Source: Tubulanus polymorphus
Lineage: Eukaryota > Nemertea > Palaeonemertea > Tubulaniformes > Tubulanidae
DNA: 64,000 bases
Assembly: GCF_964204645.1 (NCBI RefSeq)
Contig: NC_134033.1
Coordinates: 2,105,631-2,169,630, forward strand
Reading direction: 5' to 3'
In this document: positions 46,201 through 56,300 of the stretch, piece by piece
Layout: each line of letters begins with the position of its first letter
Position numbering within the stretch: position 1 is the first letter of the stretch
Made by a program: the position numbers and the translations under genes
The notes under the pieces: generated by a model
What the model was told of the DNA's origin: nothing
The model's database searches: none
The model's input: the letters and a program-made list of their open reading frames with translations, nothing else

Positions 46201-49200
46201 AGGAACCCTGTTAAAACTCCTTATATCCAGGAATGACTGATCTGTATGGACCCTGTTAAAACTCCTTATATCCAGGAATGACTCAGCTGTAGGCACCCTG
46301 TTAAAACTCCTTATATCCAGGAATGACTGATCTGTAGGGACCCTGTTAAAACTCCTTATATCCAGGAATGACTGATATCTGTAGGGACCCTGTTAAAACT
46401 CCTTATATCCAGGAATGACTGATCTGTATGGACCCTGTTAAAACTCCTTATATCCAGGAATGACTCAGCTGTAGGCACCCTGTTAAAACTCCTTATATCC
46501 AGGAATGACTGATCTGTAGGGACCCTGTTAAAACTCCTTATATCCAGGAATGACTGATATCTGTAGGGACCCTGTTAAAACTCCTTATATCCAGGAATGA
46601 CTGATATCTGTATGGACCCTGTTAAAACTCCTTATATCCAGGAATGACTGATATCTGTAGGGACCCTGTTAAAACTCCTTATATCCAGGAATGACTGATC
46701 TGTATGGACCCTGTTAAAACTCCTTATATCCAGGAATGACTGATCTGTATGGACCCTGTTAAAACTCCTTATATCCAGGAATGACTGATCTGTAGGCACC
46801 CTGTTAAAACTCCTTATATCCAGGAATGACTGATATCTGTAGGAACCCTGTTAAAACTCCTTATATCCAGGAATGACTGATATCTGTAGGGACCCTGTTA
46901 AAACTCCTTATATCCAGGAATGACTGATATCTGTAGGGACCCTGTTAAAACTCCTTATATCCAGGAATGACTGATATCTGTAGGCACCCTGTTAAAACTC
47001 CTTATATCCAGGAATGACTGATATCTGTAGGCACCCTGTTAAAACTCCTTATATCCAGGAGTGACTGATATCTGTAGGCACCCTGTTAAAAAACTCCTTA
47101 TATCCAGGAATAACTGATCTGTATGGACCCTGTTAAAACTCCTTATATCCAGGAATGACTGATATCTGTAGGAACCCTGTTAAAACTCCTTATATCCAGG
47201 AATGACTGATCTGTAGGAACCCTGTTAAATCTCCTTATATCCAGGAATGACTGATCTGTATGGACCCTGTTAAAACTCCTTATATCCAGGAATGACTGAT
47301 CTGTATGGACCCTCTGGATATATATTTTCAATTCAGTTTTACTAAGTGTAAGTCGTAGGATAAGTCATCAACGTTCCACTTTTTCTGGGCAACCTTACAG
47401 ACCCCGGGGGTGTGAGAGGCAGGAGGGTCAAACTACAAATGAGGTTTTTCTTTGACCTCGGGGGGGTGAGAGAGGCGGGAGGGTCGAACTACAAGAGAGG
47501 TTTTCTTCGACCCCGAGGGTGTGAGAGGAGGGTCGAAGGACAACGAGAGAGGTCTATCTTCTTAAAACGAGACGATTGTTTTGTTTAATTCAGCAGCGCA
47601 AGCAAGTGGTCGCAGGAAGAGATCGAGATGTTACGCACGGCGATCACGAGGTTCGGCGACGATTTACAGAAACTCAGCGATCGTATCAAAAATAAAACCG
47701 TGTAAGTTGCCGTCGGCCGCCTTCACCCCGGGGCGGTTGGGGGGGGGTGGTGAGAATATATTGTGGAGAAAAAAAGAAAATTTCTGATTTGTAAAATTGA
47801 TCCGGGAATTAATAATCATGAGCTCATTTTGGTTCGCAATTAAGACCAGCTGAAAGATTTCAATTGCTCTGTCAGTCAATGCTTCGATTTTGTTTTTAAG
47901 ACGAACCACCCGGAACAAGTTATGCGTGAAAAATACAAAAACCATTTTTGTTAAGGCTAAAAATATTGATACCTTGTTTCTCATTTCTGCTGAGTTTAAA
48001 AGTTCACCCGACAGGCCACCTATCTACCCTGTACGTTACAATTTCATAATCGTGATCACTTTTACCATAACAGACCCAGCAGTTATAGAAATGAACTGAT
48101 TATAAATTTTATTATATTTTTACAAAATGACCCGGCCGATTGGGAGAAACAAGGTATCAGTTTTGTTTAACCTAAACATAAACTGTTTTAGGCTTAAACT
48201 GGATTTGAATTTAGAACATGTTGAATTAAAAAAATAATTTTCTCAGTATTTTAGACCGACTGGACCCAGAGCTGACCCTGTTTGATTATTTTCCAGATTT
48301 CAAATTCGTAACCAACTTCGAAAAACGGCGTTCGCCAAAGCCGAACTACCGCCGCCGATTCCGGAGACGGTTCCGCCGTTGGAGCAGACGTCGCCGACGA
48401 CGACCGCGACTACGGCGACCGCCGGAGGCCGGGAGAAAGCGTCAAAGAAAATAACGGTCATCAAAACGGAGAGCAGCGGCGCGTCGCAGGGCGGACCGCC
48501 AGCGAAAAAACAGAAAACGTCGAAAACGACGACGGTGCAAGGCGACGCGAATCTGATGACGTTGAACGCGTTGAATTCGGTCGAGGGCGAGGTCGACATC
48601 GAGACGATCGGCGAAACGGCGACCGTTAAAAAACTAGAGTTCGATTCCGGTATGTAGACAACAACGAGATTGTCATCTCTGTTTTCAGAGTTCTTGTCGA
48701 TCGGGAATTTGAAAGTCAGGGGGGACATCAACAGGGTCCCTACGACTCCTTGATTCCTTAAATACTCCTCATAAACGAAAAATGTTTTTAAAGGTGCTTG
48801 GAACTCCTTTAATTTGTACATAATGCCCGAAACTCCTTAAAAACTCCTTCAATCCGCTTTTGAGAAATATGCAATTAGACGCCTAAATCGGCAGTCAGAA
48901 CTAGGATTTTTGTTTTTACCAATTTGGCGGTTACCAAATTATAAACAGAGTTTAGTTAGTGTGAAGTATAAAGGTTACTTACAAAACCACTAGATTACTG
49001 GAGCCAGTTACTCAAAGGTTGGTTGGAGTTGACCAGTGGATAGTTGACGCAGTGACAATTAAAAGTTCATTGTTAGTATGGTATCTATCCACCGGTTAAC
49101 TTAAACCAGCTTTTGAGCAACTGACCCCTGGTTTACTGAGATAAACAGTGGAGTCTATAGTAATTGGGATATGAAAGTGATGCAGATGCTTCCTTGAAAT

Positions 49201-49374
49201 TTGATTAGCAAGCCACAGGTGACTGACAACTATTTGAGAGTAGTAGTCTTTTCTAATGTAAACTATCATCTATTTCAATTCAGCACCTTCTCAATATTTG
49301 CGAGGCGTGATATTTCATATTTTATTTCAATTTCAGAAGAAGAAGTCGTGGAGGAAGAAGCTCCGATTATGTGA
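43260..49374 (+). CDS. BAP18: BAP18 chromatin complex subunit (SANT domain)
   Basis: Exons 43260-43277, 43709-43800, 47594-47701, 48297-48649 and 49337-49374 join in phase to 202 residues. BAP18 (human C17orf49) binds H3K4me3-marked chromatin and belongs to MLL/NURF complexes. The conserved N-terminus reads VGEIFTAAGLAFSKLGELTM; the SANT-like segment spans exons 3-4 (WSQEEIEMLRTAITRFGDDL, then IKNKTVFQIRNQLRK); a Pro/Thr/Lys-rich linker includes AKKQKTSK, a likely nuclear signal; the end has a VDIETIGETATVKKLEFDS motif as in human, followed by an acidic tail. Exon 3 has a tandem CAGCAG acceptor that could vary one residue. Intron 2 (43801-47593) is mostly a 2.9-kb minisatellite. AATAAA at 49663. 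Head-to-head with PIN4. Confidence 0.95.
44455..47315. repeat. 45/47-bp minisatellite in BAP18 intron 2
   Basis: About 60 units with CCCTGTTAAAACTCCTTATA and TCCAGGAATGACTGATATCT. Units differ at two places: GATATCTG, GATCTG or CAGCTG, and TAGGCACC, TAGGAACC, TAGGGACC or TATGGACC. Between about 45780 and 46320 four variants repeat in fixed order, a roughly 180-bp higher-order unit. Single diverged versions of the unit occur in dispersed copies near 30560, 44080-44450 and 48720. Confidence 0.95.
48700..49200. repeat. Dispersed element carrying the minisatellite's source sequence
   Basis: AGGGTCCCTACGACTCCTTG, then AAACTCCTTAAAAACTCCTT and a downstream stretch with ACCAATTTGGCGGTTACC match the region 44080-44480 that leads into the BAP18 array, and partly 29985-30130. 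A foldback (49005-49131) is inserted in this copy. Confidence 0.6.
49005..49131. mobile_element. Foldback element, CAGTTGCTCAAAGG family
   Basis: GCCAGTTACTCAAAGGTTGG at the left and CCAGCTTTTGAGCAACTGAC at the right; the arms contain ACCAGTGGATAGTTGAC and its partner. Confidence 0.75.
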
Positions 49375-49756
49375 GAGAGAGCGAGAGAAAACTATTCTGG
49401 CGAAATCCGAGTTTTTCAAAAACTTAAAACATTCGTGGAAATTTCATGATCGCGGTGAAGGAAAGGGGCGTGGCCTAATAACGTTGTATAACTATTATTT
49501 ATTGTTTATGCTAATGAGCCAGAATGCATTTTATTATTAACGATGATACTTCTATTTTGCAGTATAAATTGTAGTCGAAATCTCGATGAAAGATTAGATA
49601 GATTTAAGAGTAATCTATGTTCGTTGGTTCGTTTGTTTGTACGCCCTTGTGTAAATATTTCTAAAATAAAGCTTCGTCTGTCGAGAAATCTATTAGTTTG
49701 TTTGCTTTAAGACTCGAGAAGCCTGGAATAGATTGCGCGAGATTATTACCTGCTAT

Positions 49757-49921
49757 GGGGTCATTCATTTATTACGTACGCATTAGGGGAGGGGGAGGCG
49801 TTAGTGCAATTGCGTACTGTCATGCTTAATGTATATGAAATAATGGCTGATTTTGCGTACAGAGGGGGAGGGGGGTTGAAAAATTCAAATTTTATGCGTA
49901 CGTAATAAATGAATGATCCCC
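49757..49921. mobile_element. Foldback element, GGGGATCATTCATTTATTAC family
   Basis: GGGGTCATTCATTTATTACG and CGTAATAAATGAATGATCCC are inverted ends; opposite orientation to the copy at 5928-6091. Confidence 0.8.
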
Positions 49922-49939
49922 ATGGATAATGGATAATAT

Positions 49940-50525
49940 ACAGTAAAAGCCTTTTATTATGCCACCGTGGGGACCAATAGATTTGGTGATATGAAGAATG
50001 GTGTTTCTGATGAATTTGAGTCATCGACGTAGAATCCATTTTAGAGTCTATGGATTGAGCTAATTTGTTGTCTGAAAAATGTTGGCGTTGAGTGAGCAGA
50101 CGCATTAAAAAGACTTTGACAATCCAGGACTGGTATTTAAAAGGATCGCAACGTTATAACAGACTTAGACTATTGCATTCTTTCGACCTATCCCTGTTCG
50201 GACAGGCCCTGAATTCATGCGGTTACTTTGAGAGAATTTATCAGTCGGAGTCGACTGGAAAATGATTCTTGAGAAAATAGCGAGAAGGCTTCAGTTGTCC
50301 CAAAATGAATTGGATGGAAGGTTACAGTCTGTCAATGAGGATACTATGTTATTCCAGTGGAACCTTGGTATAACAACCTCTGATCTTAAGATTTATCAGT
50401 TATTACAAACATAGGATTTCATCCAAATAGGACAATTTGGATGATCTTATACTGGATATAACTGTTGGTTATAATGGAACAGATTTTCTGGTGCCCTGAT
50501 GTTCATTGCGATAAGGTTCTGCTGT
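49940..50525. mobile_element. Pogo/Tigger-like remnants
   Basis: At 50355 CAGTGGAACCTTGGTATAAC pairs with a right end whose reverse complement starts CAGCAGAACCTTATCGCAAT (about 50524), a pogo-type inverted repeat. A second TIR-like piece (ACAGTAAAAGCCTTTTATTA, GCCACCGTGGGGACC) lies at 49941-49976. No transposase frame remains. Confidence 0.55.
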
Positions 50526-50972
50526 AGTTGGTTTTGTTAGCAATGCAGACTGCAGTGTAGGTGTCCCAACTTGACCTTTCCATACTCAAAACCCTAATAA
50601 CACTAGTAATAACAGTGACCATAGCAGCTGCTGTTACACCCTTTTAACTATTTTGTCAAATTAGACCACAGGGTCCACTTAATTATCAGCACACTTTCTT
50701 ACCTTACAATTCCTGTCTTTGGTAACTGTTAACCAAGCTGTAGTTAGTCTCCTTCCTTCCTCAAGGTCCTTCTTCATGTGGAAATATAATCCTACACAGG
50801 TGTGTCACCTCTAATGTCTAAATCCAAACTGACAATTGAGAGAACATGTTTAACCTGTGTGTAGCAAGTATGAAATGAATGAAAAAACAAAATGGCCGAC
50901 GACATATTTCTGAAAATCTATCATCCCAATTTTATTCTCTCCCTCAAATTACATTCATAACTACAATATTTG

Positions 50973-51003
<31 letters not shown>

Positions 51004-51550
51004 GTAATAATATCTATATTTCAATAACTATTCAAGTTATTAGCAGCTTCAAAATTTATTTCTAGTATAAAAAGATGAGTCAGAAGAAGACAGTTTGTAT
51101 CATACGTGTATGCATCGTGTTCTTAACAAAAAATAAAATAAAATATATGGAAAATTCAGATCGCGTGGAATAACAGAAAATCGTTTTAATCGAACGACTC
51201 CCAGCTCCGCAGTCGACTCCGGAGTCATGTACCGGTATAAATAATCATTCAGGACTCCATAGTCGACTCAAGGAGTTAAAACATTAGCTGATTTTAACTC
51301 AAAAGTCAGATGATTGCTGACTATGGAATCGGGTTCTGGTATCTGAAAATAAACTCAATTCACCTTAACACATATAAACCAAAACAGTAGAACCATGTCC
51401 TAGATATAGCAAGTTAGAAATTGGCTCTAAAAGATGTAAAAGTCAATATTCCTTTGAATTAAAGTTTCCTTTTGAAGTTCAATTCACCTCAAGTTAAATA
51501 TATGACAATAAACTTATTTCGAACAATTTAAAATACAACAAAAGTTTAAC
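50526..51550. other. Intergenic stretch with an ATA microsatellite
   Basis: Holds an ATA/ATAAT microsatellite at about 50973-51010 and blocks of GACTCCGGAGTC-like palindromes at 51180-51345 related to those at 480-830. No gene is supported. Confidence 0.5.
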
Positions 51551-51662
51551 TGGATCCAGTTACACAGTTGTGAGTTAAGTCTTAGTTAACTGATTGAAAA
51601 TGAGCTGATTTTAACTCCCGAGTTAACTCTTATTCACAACTTACATGTCACTGGATCCTGGG
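51551..51662. mobile_element. Foldback element, GGNTCCAGTTCCACAGTT family
   Basis: TGGATCCAGTTACACAGTTG at the left and ACTGGATCCTGG at the right, with GAGTTAACTCTTATTCAC in the right arm. It abuts the next foldback. Confidence 0.7.
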
Positions 51663-51774
51663 GCTGGTTTTATAGACTGGTTACCTTTAACCCTGGGGTT
51701 AACTCAATTGATAATGAATTGAGTTAGCCCGCGGGTTAAAGGTAACCAGTCTATAAAACCGGGCCTTGGGTCCA
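51661..51774. mobile_element. Foldback element, GGGCCGGTTTTATAGACTGG family
   Basis: GGGGCTGGTTTTATAGACTG and CAGTCTATAAAACCGGGCC form near-perfect arms. It lies end to end with the preceding foldback of another family, as also seen at 12725/12842. Confidence 0.8.
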
Positions 51775-52073
51775 AGCTCTTTATTAAATTCTCTCATACA
51801 ATTATAACTTAATCCCTGGAGAAAATATCATGAGTAAATAAATTACGTGCTGCAAATCTCTAGGGTATGCCTAGTTTTCTGATGTAGCTGCTTCGTACGC
51901 GGGCGCGAGTGTGACCCCAGAGCGCGTCGAGTTCTACCTGAGAGTAGTTTAAAAATACAAATGATAAAATGTTGATTGCGAAGCTAGCTTACGTACTATA
52001 TAAACCGATTTCTTGGATCACAGAGGATAGGGTTGAAGCTCTAACAAGAGGAATAAACACCGCTGGGTCCAGC

Positions 52074-52439
52074 TACACAGTCGTGCCTACAAATCTAAAA
52101 AAGGTCTTAAGTCTTAAGACTGGTATTATGTTGTTAGATTGGTTATAGAACCAAAGCTTAGACTGGTCTTTAGTGGTTAGATTGGTTAATGGAACCAAAA
52201 TGAGCTTAGACCGGTCTTAAGTTGTTAGATAGGTTATAGAACCAAAATGAGCTTAGACTGGTCTTAAGTTGTTAGATTGGTTAACAGAACCAAAATGAGC
52301 CTAGACTGGTCTTAAGTTGTTAGATTGGTTAATGGAACCAAAATGAAGTTAGACTGATCTTAAGCTTTCAGATTGGCTATAGACCAGAAATGAACTTAGA
52401 CTGGTCTTAAATATAATCCATGACTGCGCAACTGTCCCC
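52074..52439. mobile_element. TIR element with internal 47-bp array, copy C
   Basis: GGGTCCAGCTACACAGTCGTG at the left and CATGACTGCGCAACTGTCCCC at the right are inverted ends. Between them are about six 47-bp units in the reverse orientation to copies A and B. Short, array-free relatives lie at 57272-57364 and 62270-62380. Confidence 0.75.
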
Positions 52440-52817
52440 TGAAAATGATCAGTAGATAGGCTCGACGTGTTGCCCCTTTTTAAAAGTTTTGAGTAGCTAC
52501 AAGCGGCAAAATGCTGCCTTTGTCGAATTCTGCATATCTGAATTTCAATCGAAACTGCTAAAATTTACACGGTCCAAATATGACGGTAGTGGCTTCATGA
52601 CCAACCGCGTCAATAAAGAGAGGAAAGAGCAAACATTTGAAAAGCTATATAATTTCACAAAAATCTTCATAGAAAAGGGAAGAACACTATATAAATTGAA
52701 AGGTCAAATTTAACAACCAGACCTCACTTCATCTACGAAAGTATTCATGGCAGACGAATGTTTTTGTAGATGACTTCTGCTTCAAACAGCTTAGTAGCAG
52801 ACGCCCGTCTGAAATAC

Positions 52818-53032
52818 TGGATCCAGTTCCACAGTTTGTAAGTTTAGACTTGACTCGGAGTTAACTAATCGAAAATGAACAAATTTTTCTTCAAGAGTTA
52901 ACTCCAGACCAGATCAAAATAGTAGTTTAATTAAAAATGAACGAGAAATCTGAACAAGTATTCTGATTCCTCTCAAAAAGAAGTTACAGCCAGATCGGTA
53001 ACTCAAACTAACAACTGAGGAACTGGATCCTG
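52818..53032. mobile_element. Foldback element, GGNTCCAGTTCCACAGTT family, with internal insertion
   Basis: GGATCCAGTTCCACAG at the left and CTGAGGAACTGGATCC at the right lie about 215 bp apart instead of about 110; the extra DNA is in the middle and has no recognised match. Confidence 0.6.
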
Positions 53033-53366
53033 TTTGAAGCAGGCGTCACTGTAGACGTGAGACTACTATTTGGCATTGGGCGCTAGTTTACCTAAAGGCA
53101 AGAGCAGACGACCATAACTAACGTATACGCATCCTATACACACAGCTATTGGTAGTAAATTATATTTCTAAAAGAGGAATGATTTTTGAAGAGGTACTCT
53201 TTGATATACTTTATATATTCAAAAATTGAAAAAAAAAACAACGCTGCAAATGTTCGTTATTGGACAGAAACGATTTGATAGTTTTTTTTTAAAAATCTTC
53301 GGTCGACACGAACGACCCGAAACCTTCTGCGTCTAAATCTACGCGCGACAACCTCGCGAATCTCGT

Positions 53367-56300
53367 TTAGCCTCTTGAAAGAATCTTGAAGAAATATTCG
53401 ACCTGCGAAAATAAACAAACGAGATTTCGAATTAACTGATTGATCGAGCGTTTAAGTCGATTTCTGGCCTCTCGAAACGAAACGGGGCCCACGGTTTAAA
53501 CCATTTCGGTGCCACAACTAATTTTACCCCGGGGGACTTGATTATCTGAGAAACATGGTCCCCACAGTTGTATGAATTCAAAATTCCCAAGTTTTTCCCA
53601 AGTATTTCATGAGTGATTTTTCAATTTTCCCAAATGGCAATGAACAGATATCCTCATGCTACAATCAAAATTTTAGTGGTGACTGGTTGATAAAGGTGAT
53701 TCTCGAGGGAAGTTGCCGAAAGTAAGTTACCCTTGGCAAATGCAATACATGAAATGTAATGAATTTCCCAAATATTTCCCTGATTTGAGGAAAATTTTTC
53801 AAATTCCCAAATATTCCCAAACCGGGAATTATTATTTAAAAATTCCCAAGTTTCTCCCAATTTCCCAGTTCTGTGGGAACCATGGAGACAATTGATCCCA
53901 GGGCAAACAGTGTCTACTTTATCACTTTACTAAAATCAGACAGCCGCGGTTCAGGATTTCGAATCGTACGCCACCTACCTCTAATAGCGCGTCCTCGGGT
54001 AAATCTGTACAATGAATCGCGTTCTGGATTTTGTCTTTACCGAACAAAGCTCGTAACGTTCGCGGTCTCAAGTGTCGCGCGATCTCCTGAAATATCGAAA
54101 CTGAACGAATAAAATACTTCATTTTCATATCGAAAATTAAGAGGCACAAGTCATAAGCTTGGTCTCTACCGGCCGCTTCTATCAGATTTACAGATTACAA
54201 ACTCTCTACCGGCCGCTTCTATCGGGTTTACAGATTACAAACTCTCTACCGGCCGCTTCTATCGGGTTTACAGATTACAAACTCTCTACCGGCCGCTTCT
54301 ATCGGGTTTACAGATTACAAACTCTCTACCGGCCGCTTCTATCAGGTTTACAGATTACAAACTCTCTACCGGCCACTTCTATCGGGTTTACGGATTACAA
54401 ACTCTCTACCGGCCGCTTCTAACAGGTTTACAGATTACAAACTCTCTACCGGCCACTTCTATCGGGTTTACGGATTACAAACTCTCTACCGGCCGCTTCT
54501 AACAGGTTTACAGATTACAAACTCTCTACCGGCCGCTTCTATCTGGTTTACAGATTATTCTATTCTGGAATAGGTAGAGCGTATTCTGGTCGAAACGTAT
54601 GCACCAGAAGAGAAGATAATAGAGAATAAGTGCTGAATAACAGGCACACTGCTAGAGTACATTTACACCACGGTGCGATGTATCGTTAGTTACTTATATT
54701 TCCCTATGTTTGACAGGTGCTGCCATCTTTCAATAGGGATAAAAACTAATTACTAGTAACATCAATAGCGAAGCCTATCTTTGAATTATGCACCGCAGTG
54801 CGGTGTAGACGCACTGAAACGGTTGACACCATTTTTGAAATTAACAAGTTCGCAAAGTTCAATTCAGCAGCGTCTGCCGCCAAAACGATCGCCCCGCACT
54901 CACCGGATCGGACGGTCCGACGAACTCGCGGAATTTCACCGGCGCGTCCTGCGCTCGTATCTCCATGGCGATGCACGGACCGGTCGTCAATTGTTGCACC
55001 ATGTCGGCGTATTCGGCGACGACGTCCTTGTAAACCTCGAGGAATTCCTCGGCGTTCGCTCGATCGAGGCTGAACATCTCGAGCGCCGAGATCTCGAATC
55101 CGGAATCGATTATCGAACTGATTATTTTACCCGCTACACCTAAAACATCAATCGGTTTAAAAAACAAATGTTTGTAGATTCAGATACAATTTAGGGCCTA
55201 CATCAAGTTTCTTAGAAAAAGGATGGCCGCAAAATGGCCAGGTATAATCTTTAACCCGGGGATTAACTCAATTCATTTTCTATTTGGTTAAACCCCTGGA
55301 TAAAAATAATATCACTTTATAAAACTGGTCCCTAAGTTCCATAGTCATGTGCTAGAATGAGACTAGCATTCTAAGCCTATTATTCAAACTTCCGAGTCAA
55401 ACTCTGGATTAAAATTACTTCATTTTCGATGAATAAACTCTGACATTTTAAGATAATTGAGTCAAAATAGTTAAAATTGGTTCATTTTGAGTTAACTGCT
55501 GCTGCAGAACTAAGTCAAGCATTTCAGGCAGACGTCATCTACAGTTCCTGATGTTATTGATAATCAAAAAACGCCCTCTTGTGTCTTCCAAACTAATTGA
55601 GAATTCTAGCCATCTACTGGTGTCAAGTGCGCCCTCTAGTGTCTATCAAACTGATTAAGAATTCTAACAGTCTGCTAAAGTGTAAAGAGCGCCCTCTAGT
55701 GTCTATCAAACCATCTGCTACAGTATCAAGAGCGCCCACTAGTGTGTTGAATAATTCTTACCGTTTGCTACTGCGTGTGGTTTAATAACGCAGCACGTAC
55801 AATTCGTGAATTGAGCCGTATTTTTACGATTGCTCGGCTGCGAGAAGAAGAACTCGAATTCTCGAATGGCGTCGTCGTTCGTCAGCGATCCGTGGGCCGC
55901 GTTGTGACCTTTATCTACAATTACAAACATAATATATATAACATGGTGAAGCAATGAACACATGTGAAGTGTGGACGATCAGTTTTTGAAAGTATGCTGA
56001 TAAAATGTCTAATGTCTGGTGTTTGTAGTTCATTTTCAATTAAAAATGTCTCAGGTGAAGCACTGAACACATGTGAAGTGTGGACGATCAGTTTTTGAAA
56101 GCGAGCTGATGAAATGTCTAATGTCAGTTGTTTGTAGTTCATTTGCAAAATGGTCCACCAGGCTGCAACTGATTCCTGCGTCAATCTGATGCATTCTCTC
56201 TGAAGACTTACCGGTTCCGAATTCAGCTCGGATGCTCGTCGGTTTCTCCTTGCGAGCCACCGTCGAGTCGGTCGGTCCCAACATATCGCGCCATTTATTG

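Noticed and set aside
45679-46296. 205-codon repetitive frame on the minus strand in the BAP18 intron
   Set aside because: The peptide is the minisatellite read in one frame where the 45-bp variants happen to lack stops; it ends where 47-bp units appear.
52489-52713. 74-codon plus frame (polar, Lys-rich)
   Set aside because: No family match, no splice partner and no polyadenylation context; it lies among foldback elements.
53922-53978. Reading through the donor after the NME7 penultimate exon (ending LNRGCLILVK)
   Set aside because: GTAGGT follows the conserved PEDALLE, and a downstream exon supplies VEYFFKIL as in other NME7 proteins, so the read-through is intron.
54159-54422. 87-codon frame in the NME7 intron repeat
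   Set aside because: It is the 40-bp minisatellite, open by chance, between firmly placed NME7 exons on the other strand.
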